A DNA stretch of 64,000 nt from SIG565 sp964607025 (GTDB lineage: Bacteria > Bacillota > Clostridia > Oscillospirales > Acutalibacteraceae). Positions 25,498 to 34,800 of the stretch are shown here, one piece after another. The translations under genes were made by a program, and so were the position numbers. The stretch is taken from assembly GCA_964607025.1 (NCBI GenBank), contig CAZSIL010000002.1, forward strand, positions 34,686 to 98,685, given 5' to 3'. How positions within the stretch are numbered: the first letter of the stretch is position 1; each line of letters starts with the position of its first letter. The notes beneath the pieces were generated by a model. That model ran no database searches. It saw only the letters and a program-made list of their open reading frames with translations, and had not been told where the DNA came from.

Positions 25498-25629
25498 ATG
25501 TTTAATCCACAAAATTTTATAACAAATCTTTCGTATATGGGCACAGGAATGCTCGCAATATTAATAGTTATGGGTGTTATAATTTTGGCTACCGTAATTC
25601 TTAATAAGGTATTTTCGGACAAGAAATAA
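25498..25629 (+). CDS. OadG-related small membrane subunit
   Basis: A 43-residue protein with one hydrophobic helix ('GMLAILIVMGVIILATVIL') and a short charged tail ending FSDKK. GGGAGG lies 10 bases before the ATG and 2 bases after the preceding stop. Size, topology and position directly behind the beta-like gene match the small OadG-related transporter subunits. The long C-terminal zinc-binding tail of true OadG, which contacts the alpha subunit, is missing; this fits the absence of an alpha subunit. Confidence 0.75.
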   Translation: MFNPQNFITNLSYMGTGMLAILIVMGVIILATVILNKVFSDKK

Positions 25630-25657
25630 GATTTCAAATAAAAAAGTTTCACCTTTT

Positions 25658-25690
25658 GGGCACCATCCTCACGGATGGTGCCCATTGGTC
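25658..25690 (+). terminator. Terminator after oadB-like operon
   Basis: GGGCACCATCC-TCAC-GGATGGTGCCC, an 11-pair perfect stem 29 bases past the stop. The T tract is weak (ATTGGTCTTG), so efficiency is uncertain. Confidence 0.65.
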
Positions 25691-25734
25691 TTGTTGCTTT
25701 TGCCCCTTATGAAAAATTGATACCCCTTAAAAAC

Positions 25735-25763
25735 TTGACAGTCATTAAAAATAGTGATAGTAT
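25735..25763 (+). promoter_or_regulatory. Promoter of the ligase-transpeptidase operon
   Basis: A consensus TTGACA, 17-base spacer and TAGTAT, about 60 bases before the start codon. Confidence 0.78.
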
Positions 25764-25822
25764 ACATATATAATTATAATAGGGTTTTTGTTTGCAAAAA
25801 GCAAAGGAGTGGCGATGGCGTG

Positions 25823-27511
25823 ATGAATTTAACAAAACAACTAAAAAAACTATCCTTTGCACAAATTTTGCTTTATATTTCACTTTTTGTTGTGGGTGTT
25901 TTTCACGTTTACCTTTCTTGCGCAGTCTCTATCGTTCTTTTAATTAGGATTTTTATTCTTTTAAAGAAAAATGGTTCGATTAATCTTCGTGTTGATATGA
26001 CCTTTATTGCCGTTTCGGTTTTGGCTTTAGCATATCTTTTCTCAACTCTTTGGGCGATTGATAGCGGAACCGCAATCTTCGGTTTTTTTAAATTTTTGCC
26101 TTTGCCGCTTTATGCTTTGGTATTAATGCAAGAGCCACAGTGCAGGGAAAAGACTTTGTTCGGTCTTCCATATGTTCTTAGTGTGATGGCGGTGATATCG
26201 ATTGGGCTTATGTATATTCCGTCGCTTGATACCTTTTTCGCAGTATCGGGACGTCTAAGCGGATTTCTTCAATATCCAAACGCGTTTGCTATCATACTTC
26301 TTGTTGGCGAATTGCTTCTTATAACACGAGATAAACTAAAAATTTGGGATTTTTTATGCATCATTATTTCATTTTTCGGAATTCTCTATACAGGAAGCCG
26401 AACGGTATTTATTTTAGCAGCTGCTTCTAATTTCGTGGCTTTAATTTTCAACAAAAATAAAAAGGTAAGATTTGTAACAATCGGCGGTATAGTTCTTGGC
26501 ATAGTGGCGGTATTAATTTACTGTTTGATAACCGATAGCTTTAGTGTAATAACACGTTATCTCAATATTGATTTTGCAGAAAGCACCTTTATTGGACGTT
26601 TGCTTTACGCGCAGGATGCGCTGCCCGTTATTCTGAAACATCCTTTTGGCCTTGGATATATGGGATATTATTTCATACAGCAAAGTATTCAAAGCGGCGT
26701 TTATTCTATAATGTTTATACATAATGACTTTTTGCAAATTTTACTTGACGTCGGTTGGATACCTTTTGGGTGTTTTGTGGCTTCAATTATAATGACCTTG
26801 ATTAATAAAGAGGTTCCGTTTAGTAACAAGCTTATAATGCTTGTGTTGTTGGTTCACGCTTGTTTCGATTTCGACCTTATGTATATAGCAATATTTATGA
26901 TGTTGTTACTTTTCTTAAAGCCGAAGCAGTTCAAAACGGTTTCTTTACGCTATAAACCCGTATCATTTATACCGATTTTAGCAGTATTACTTTCTCTTTG
27001 TCTGTTTTTCGGTTCGATACAGGCGCTTATGAGATTTGAGCAGTATGATATCGTAAGACGGGTTTACGACCACGATACAGTGGGAGATATAGAGCTTATA
27101 AAGGAAACCGAGGATGTTAAAGCGGCAAATGAAATTGCCGATAAAATTTTAAAGCGTAATTCATACGTTGCATTTGCATACAGCATTAAAGCAAGATATG
27201 CGTATTCAATGGGCGATTTTGCAAATGTTATTAAATACAAAAAACTCACCATTGAAACAGCACCGTTTTCCTATGCTGAATATTGGGAATATGGGAAAAT
27301 GCTTATGAACGGAATCAAACTTTACGAAAATGCAGGCGATACAAAGAGTGCAGGAATCTGCAAGAAAGAGCTTATAAACCTGTCGGATAGAATGGAGCAA
27401 CAAAAGAATAACCTTAGTGAGTACGGCTCGAAGATAAGCTTTCAGCCGATACTTTATCTACCGAAGGAAATGCGCGAATATGTAAGCGAACTCAAGGGGG
27501 AAAAACAATGA
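25823..27511 (+). CDS. O-antigen ligase/polymerase family membrane protein (Wzy_C)
   Basis: A 562-residue protein with about twelve membrane helices followed by a soluble C-terminal domain of about 160 residues with TPR-like helices ('EIADKILKRNSYVAFAYSIKARYAYSMGDF'). The Wzy_C signatures are present: 'FLQYPNAFA', 'GSRTVF', a large loop, and 'FIHNDFLQILLDVGWIPFG' with the conserved His and Asn. The family joins or polymerises lipid-linked glycans outside the membrane; in Gram-positives it likely acts on wall or exopolysaccharides. I choose the ATG at 25823 after AAAGGAG (13 bases); a GTG one codon earlier is possible. The stop overlaps the next start by 4 bases, implying tight coupling with a transpeptidase lipoprotein. 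Confidence 0.85.
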   Translation: MNLTKQLKKLSFAQILLYISLFVVGVFHVYLSCAVSIVLLIRIFILLKKNGSINLRVDMTFIAVSVLALAYLFSTLWAIDSGTAIFGFFKFLPLPLYALVLMQEPQCREKTLFGLPYVLSVMAVISIGLMYIPSLDTFFAVSGRLSGFLQYPNAFAIILLVGELLLITRDKLKIWDFLCIIISFFGILYTGSRTVFILAAASNFVALIFNKNKKVRFVTIGGIVLGIVAVLIYCLITDSFSVITRYLNIDFAESTFIGRLLYAQDALPVILKHPFGLGYMGYYFIQQSIQSGVYSIMFIHNDFLQILLDVGWIPFGCFVASIIMTLINKEVPFSNKLIMLVLLVHACFDFDLMYIAIFMMLLLFLKPKQFKTVSLRYKPVSFIPILAVLLSLCLFFGSIQALMRFEQYDIVRRVYDHDTVGDIELIKETEDVKAANEIADKILKRNSYVAFAYSIKARYAYSMGDFANVIKYKKLTIETAPFSYAEYWEYGKMLMNGIKLYENAGDTKSAGICKKELINLSDRMEQQKNNLSEYGSKISFQPILYLPKEMREYVSELKGEKQ

Positions 27512-28845
27512 AAAGGATATTAGCTTTTGTTTGTATTTTTTCTCTTGCCTTTGGCTTTTCGGGTTGCTCCTCAAATAAGGTAACGGTTGTCGGGTCGGAC
27601 GGTGAGGTTATCGCATCGGTATCAAAACTCGATTTTGCTTCCAAAAAACTTGAAAATAAAGGATACGAAAGCTATGTGAAACTTGCTCTTAGCGAAGCGG
27701 TTGAAATTATATGCGATGTTTACGATTGCGAAGTTAAGGCGGCACAAAAGAAGCTTTTCACAAGCGGATTCACTGTAAAAACGGCTTTTGATAAAACGTC
27801 TTATTTTGCGATAGAGAATATGTATGCCAAATATCAAAGCGGAGAAAAAAAGCTTTCGGTTGGCGCCGCTATTACCGATTATTCGGGTAATATCAGGGCG
27901 GTGTTCAGCGGCGGTGAAGAACTTTACGGAATAGAACCACACGCTCCTTTTTCAACCATTAAACCGCTGAGTGTATATGCTCAAGCAATGGAGGCGGGGC
28001 TTGTTGATTGGTCGGCAATGATAACCGATAAGCCGTATAAGAAGATTGCCGAGGAAAATGGAAGAGAAAAGGATTGGCCCACAAATGCAAGCGGAGGTTA
28101 CACCTACCAGAAAACAAGTTTGCAAGAATGTATAAAATTTTCTCTTAACACCACAGCAGTTCACGTTCTCAATGACCTAGGGGTTGAAAAATCAATCGAT
28201 TTTATGAGAACGAAATTCGGTGCAGACCTTGGTTATGAGCAGAATAAAGCTACAGTTAAAGGGTCTGAAGAGGTCATTGGAAATATTGCAATGGGATACC
28301 TTTATAAAGGATTTACCCCTACAGAACTTTCAGGATATTATCAGGTTTTCGGAAATCTTGGTAATTATGTAAAACCTCATGCCGTTTTAGAAATTTGTGA
28401 TAAAGAAGGCAATTCGGTTTATTCCTACTCGGGCGAAACAAAACAGGTGTTCAGTAAGGAAACGGCTTATGTTATGAATAAGCTTTTGGAATCTGTTGTG
28501 AGTCCCGGCGGAACCGGTTCGGAAGCTTTTCTTGAAGGCGCGGCACTCGTTGGAAAGACGGGTACAGGCACCGAAGAGGGCAACTGGTTTGTCGGTGTAA
28601 CACCCGAGTATTGTTGTTCTGTATGGCACGGTGATAATGACAATAAGAATATAGCCGACCGTATGTTTACCGAAATTTTCAAGACAATGCCAAAGCATAC
28701 GAAAACAAAATTCCCCGAACTTGCAACTGTTCGGAAGATAATTTGCTGCAGCGAAAGCGGACTTAAGTTTTCAGGCAACTGTAACAATATGAATATCGGA
28801 TACTTTGCGGCAGACCGCACACCTGCGGTTTGTGATAAGCATTAA
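27508..28845 (+). CDS. Penicillin-binding transpeptidase-domain lipoprotein
   Basis: A 445-residue protein. The signal peptide ends in a lipobox (FSGC, C20). The transpeptidase domain has all three active-site motifs: SxxK in 'PFSTIKPL' near residue 150, SLN in 'FSLNTTAV' near 212, and KTG in 'LVGKTGTGTEEGNW' near 350. No glycosyltransferase domain is present. The sequence resembles the transpeptidase half of class A PBPs more than class B PBPs. The C-terminal 80 residues hold four cysteines (CCS, C, C) that may form disulfides or bind metal. It overlaps the Wzy_C gene by 4 bases and precedes the surface-protein genes. Confidence 0.9.
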   Translation: MKRILAFVCIFSLAFGFSGCSSNKVTVVGSDGEVIASVSKLDFASKKLENKGYESYVKLALSEAVEIICDVYDCEVKAAQKKLFTSGFTVKTAFDKTSYFAIENMYAKYQSGEKKLSVGAAITDYSGNIRAVFSGGEELYGIEPHAPFSTIKPLSVYAQAMEAGLVDWSAMITDKPYKKIAEENGREKDWPTNASGGYTYQKTSLQECIKFSLNTTAVHVLNDLGVEKSIDFMRTKFGADLGYEQNKATVKGSEEVIGNIAMGYLYKGFTPTELSGYYQVFGNLGNYVKPHAVLEICDKEGNSVYSYSGETKQVFSKETAYVMNKLLESVVSPGGTGSEAFLEGAALVGKTGTGTEEGNWFVGVTPEYCCSVWHGDNDNKNIADRMFTEIFKTMPKHTKTKFPELATVRKIICCSESGLKFSGNCNNMNIGYFAADRTPAVCDKH

Positions 28846-28879
28846 TATATATTTTAAAATTTTTTGAGGAGTGTATCTA

Positions 28880-31800
28880 ATGAAAACATTCAAAAAAGCA
28901 TTGGCTGTTTTGCTTTCGCTTATGATGTTGGTGTCGCTTTTTCCAACTAATTTAGCGTTTGCAGAAGGCGCTTCGGGAACAGAAATTGTCGAGGAAAACT
29001 TTTCTGTAACCGAAACAGAATCATCCGACGTGTCTTCAGGTACAAATTCAGATGTTGCAGAAACACCCGCAACAGATTTTGATTATGGGATTTGTGACGG
29101 AAAAGTTACTATAGAAGGATATCACGGCTCAGATACAGACATTGTGATACCTTCTTCTATTGAGGAATATCCTGTAACAAGTATAGGGAATTTGGCATTT
29201 GAGTATTGCGGGGGCCTTACAAGCATAACCATCCCGGACGGTGTAACATGGATAGGGGATAGGGCATTTTACGAATGCAGTGGTCTTACAAGCATAACCA
29301 TCCCTGATAGTGTAACAAGTATAGGGTATGGGGCATTTGGGCATTGCAGTGGTCTTACAAGCATAAATGTTGATGGCAACAATAATTATTATTCTTCACA
29401 AGACGGCATATTGTTTAATAAAACAAAAACAGAAATTATATGTTATCCTAGCGGTAAAACGGCAACATCATATACCATCCCAGATAGTGTAACAAGTATA
29501 GGGGATAGGGCATTTGACGGTTGCGATGGTCTTACAAGCATAACCATCCCTGATAGTGTAACAAGTATAGGGGAGAGTGCATTTTCCGGTTGCAGTGGTC
29601 TTACAAGCATAACCATCCCGGATGGTGTAACAAGTATAGGGCATGATGCATTTTACAAATGCAGTGGTCTTACAAGCATAACCATCCCTGATAGTGTAAC
29701 AAATATAGGGGATAGAGCATTTTACGAATGCAGTGGTCTTACAAGCATAACCATCCCTGATGGTGTAACAAGTATAGGTGATTACGCATTTTACGATTGC
29801 AGGGGACTTACAAGCATAACCCTTAGCAATAGTGTAACAAGTATAGTGGATAGTGCATTTCACGGTTGCAGTGGACTTACAAGCATAACCATCCCTGATA
29901 GTGTAACAAGTATAGGGAATAGAGTATTTTACGATTGCAGTGGTCTTACAAGCATAACCATCCCTGATAGTGTAACAAGTATAGGGGATGGGGCATTTGA
30001 GTATTGCAGTGGTCTTACAAACATAACCATCCCCGATAGTGTAACAAGTATAGGGGTTTATGCATTTCATGGGTGCAGTAGGTTAACAAGCATAACCATC
30101 CCTGACAGTGTAACAAGTATAGGGGTTTGGGCATTTTGGAATTGCAGTGGTCTTACAAGCATAACCATCCCTGATAGTGTAACAAGTATAGGGGAGGCTG
30201 CGTTTTATGGTTGTTATAATCTTGAGGACATTTGGTATGAAGGAAATAACGATGATAAGCAAGGCATAACCATCCACGATTCCAACGACAATTTAATTAA
30301 TGCTACCTGGCACTATAACACCTGCAAAAACGGAGAACACAGTTATAGTGCTGACTGTGATGCGGCTTGCAATAACTGTGAGTGGATAAGAACAGCAAGT
30401 GAGCATACTTATACCGACGCTTGTGACGTTGATTGCAATGAGTGTTCAGAGGTCCGCGTTGCTCCGCATTACTACGAGAATAATGACTGTAATGAGCCAT
30501 GCAGCTTGTGTAACGGTGCCGATACTGTCAGAGGACATAAGGTTCCAAGTGTAGCAGTAACTAATGATTCTGAATATCCGTTCGCGCTTAATGACGGTAT
30601 TTACAGTTCGGTAAATCACGACGATTCTTCTTCTGCTACTATGATTCTTACCGGCAGAGGTACTGCAACTATTGATTATAAAACCTCCACAGAGTCGAAT
30701 TATGATGAACTGATAATCACAAAGAACGATGTTATCTTGGTTGAAGCATCTGGTGAGAGCGATTGGGCGCAGATTAACGTTGAACTTAACACAGGCGATA
30801 TCGTTAGAATAACCTACCAGAAAGACGGTTCTGTGAATAACGGAGAGGACACAGTTTACGTTAAATTAAGTGGTTTTGGAAATGCTTCACTCGATGAACT
30901 CGAAGCAGGATGTGAAGATATTTTATGTGTAAACTGTAATGAAGTTTTATTGGAAGGCACAGGACACAGCTATTCAAATGATAGTGATACTGTTTGTGAT
31001 GCTTGTGGAGCTATCAGAAAAATTTTCATTAAGCTCGACACCTCCACAAAAGCTGTTATTGAAAATTTTGGCAGCGCGAAATTTTATTTCACGCCCGAAG
31101 AAAGCGGCAACTACATTTTCTATTCGAATACAGACCATGATGTTGTAGCTTATCTTTGCGATACTAACGGCAACCGAATTATGAGTGATGACAATGGCGG
31201 ACAAGATGGGAACTTCCGGTTAAATTGTAATTTAACTGCCGGAGTAGATTATTATTTCGATGTCTATTGTTATGATTCAGGTTCTGCTACGTTCGAGGTA
31301 ACCCTTAAAAAGTTTGAATCCCCCGTTGCTTCGGTTACTGTTAACCCCGTTGTAATATTCGAAAACTCGGACGGCTATTTTACCTCTAATGAGCTTTATA
31401 ATGAGGAAACAGGGGAATATTATAACTCACCCGAGTATTACTACTACAGTAATGTTCACCCGAGAAACTACACCATAACCCTCAAGAACGGAAGGACTTA
31501 TAACAGCGAAGGATTTGAGTGGGAAGGTCAATGGTATTATATTGGCTACGGCAATGATCAAAACTACAATAATAGATGGACTGTAGGCAACACCTATACG
31601 GTTGAAGCCGATATTGCGGGTTATAACTTTACGTATACTGTTGAGATAGTGGAGTCTCCCGTTGCTTCTGTGACTGTTGAGGATATAGTTTGTCGTGAAA
31701 ACAGCGATGGTTGGTGGAACAGTACAGAAATTTATAATGAAGAAACCGATAGTTATGAAGAGGTAGAGTATTTTGTGTATGATACTTATCCGAGAAACTG

Positions 31801-34800
31801 CACAATTACTCTAAAAAACGGGGAAACTTATAGCTATGGATTCGATTGGAACGACCAGTGGTATGGTGTAAACTACACAAGTTATCAGTATTACGATGAA
31901 CGGTGGTTGCCCGGTAATACCTATACAGTTGAAGCAAATATTGCGGGTTATGAATTCACATATAATGTAACGATTGCTGAATATACCGCGGATGAAAATT
32001 TTGAATATTTGATAACCGATGGCGGCGCTATAATCACCGATATGTTCATAAGTGATGAAACCGTTGAGATTCCGTCCGAAATCGGCGGCCACGCGGTTAT
32101 AGGTGTGGCAAGTCTTGGCGGCAACGGTTCGGTTAAAAATATTGTTTTCCCCGATTCTGTAAAAACGATTGGTGATTACGTTCTCGAAAGCTTATGGAAC
32201 CTTGAAACAGTTACCTTTGGAAGCGGAATCAGAAATCTTAAGGCGGAAATGTTCTATTATTTAAGTAACCTTAAAAGTATTACTGTTTCAGAAAACAATG
32301 AGTATTTCACTACCATTGACGGCGTTCTTTTTGATAAGGACGTAACAAAGGTTATCGCATATCCCGTACAAAAAGGAAACACCTATGTTGTTCCTGATAC
32401 CGTTTCGGATATCAGCATTTTCTCAAGCGGTCATTATAGCAGTATCAGCATTTCCTTCTCGGAAAATAATATGTATTACGTTACAATAGACGGTGTAACG
32501 TATACCGCCGATATGACCAAGGTTCTTTTCTGTGATAAGAACAAGAGCGGCGTTTACGTAATGCCCGAAACTGTTACGGAAATTGAAGGTCAGGCATTCG
32601 ATGGTTGTGAATATCTGACAGAGGTAGTGGTATCTCCGCTTGTTACCGAGATTGTTTACTTTACCTTTGCATCCTGCTATAATCTCGAAAATGTTGACCT
32701 CCCTGAAGGACTTATCTCAATTGATGATTCGGCATTTGCTAACACCTATAGTCTTAACTCAATTGAGCTTCCCGAGACACTCGAGGAAATAGGAAACAGC
32801 GTATTCTATAATTCGGGACTTGAGAGTCTTAAGGTTCCTGATTCGGTTAAACGTATTGATTCTTGCGCGTTCTTTAATACCAGCATTTCGACTCTTGACC
32901 TTGGAAACGGAATTGAAGAGATATACGGTAGCGCGTTCGAGAATACCCCTCTTACTGCACTCAATATTCCGTCAAGTCTGACTTATATCGGATGGAACGC
33001 TTTTGCAAATACCAAAATTACTTCACTTATAATTCCTGATACAGTGCTTGAGCTTGGTGGCGGTGCATTTAGGAATTGCTCTTTGCTTAGTTCCGTTACG
33101 ATAGGTAAGGGGCTTTCGGAAATAAGCGGTTATCTCTTTGAAAATACCGCACTTACTTGTGTTGAATTCCCCGATAATATCACAAGTATAGGTTATAGCG
33201 CGTTTAGAAACACACCGCTTACCGCACTAAATATTACACCGTATATTGTTAGTATTGATAGTGGTGCTTTTGAAAACACCAAGATTTCTTCGCTCGTAAT
33301 TCCCGATACGTTAACTTGGCTCGGTAGCTATGCGTTTAATGATTGCACAGAGCTTAAAACGTTAACTATCGGTTCAGGACTTTCAGAAATAGGGGAAGGA
33401 AGCTTTAAAAACACAGGGCTTACGTCTGTTGTATTCCCTGAAAACATTAAGAGCATAGGAGCAAACGCGTTTGCCTTCTCTAAACTCAATCAGGTGGTTT
33501 TTGAAAATCCAGCAGTTGAAATTTACGCTTCAGCGTTCTATAACTGTCCTCTTAAGAATCTCAATCTCGGAACCCAGATGGAGACAATTTATGCAAATAG
33601 CTTTGCAGGAACGGATATTACCGAAATAGTTATACCCGATAGCGTTACCGATATTATGTACGGCGCGTTTATGGATTGTGAAGAGCTTATGGATATCGAA
33701 ATGCCTACATCAGTTATGCATCTCGGCAAGGAAAGCTTTGATAATACCGCGTGGTATAATACTCAAGCAAACGGTAATACGTATCTCAACCATATTGCTT
33801 ACAAATATAAAGGTGAGATGCCCGAAAACACACATCTCGGACTTCGCGACGGCACAATTATTCTTGCCGATAATGCTTTTGAGGGCCAGAGTGGGCTTAC
33901 AAATGTTAGTTTGCCTGATGGACTCAAGCGTATAAGCGAGGAAGCTTTCAAGAATTGTTATAATCTTGAATCAGTATATATTCCGAAATCTATAGAGTAT
34001 ATAGGATATGGCGCTTTTGATTGGTGTGATAATCTTACTGATATCTGGTACGAGGGAAGCGAAGAAGACTTAAGGAATATTTCCATAAATTATGGTAACT
34101 CCATGCTGGATAATGCTACATGGCATTTCAATAGCACAAATGCCCACGTACACAATTATGAAAGACATCTTGAAGATGCCCATCCCCATAAGGTATATAT
34201 GAAGTGTGACTCTTGTTGTGATAGTTACTATACAGGCGAAACCGACAAGTTGGATGGATGTTTAGCTTGCAATCCCGCGCATACTCACGAATATTCTATT
34301 CTAAAATACGATGCCAACAGCCATTGGAATGAGTGCGAGTGCGGAGCGGTTGATGAGGAAAACGTATACGGTCATGGTTATACAAGATATACCGATACAC
34401 AGACACATTGGCTCCAATGCTTCTGTGGACATATAGTGGACATTGCGCCTCATGCTTATGACAATAACTGCGATGCGGATTGTAATGAATGCGGCGAAGT
34501 AAGAGTACCTGCCGATCACGTTTATGACGACAACTGTGACGCTGACTGTAATGAGTGTGGAGCGATAAGAGTAATTGAGCATACATACGATAATAATTGC
34601 GATCCAGATTGTAATGAGTGTGGAGAAACAAGAGAAACCGCAGACCATATTTATGACAATGATTGCGATACTTTATGTAATGAATGTGGAAAATTCAGAT
34701 TACCTTTTGGTCCTTATGCACCAACATTTGTGGTTGAGTCGGCAACAGGTAGAATCGGCGATACTGTTACCATTGCTATAAAGACCAAAAACAACCCCGG

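Noticed and set aside
29468..30070. 200-residue Cys/Tyr-rich open frame on the minus strand inside the LRR array
   Set aside because: It is the antisense of the 69-bp repeats; its regular pattern follows from the repeat itself. It has no ribosome site and overlaps a clear gene.
34301..34648. Minus-strand frames of 111-115 residues over the Cys-rich repeats of the LRR protein
   Set aside because: Antisense shadows of repetitive coding DNA, with no initiation signals.
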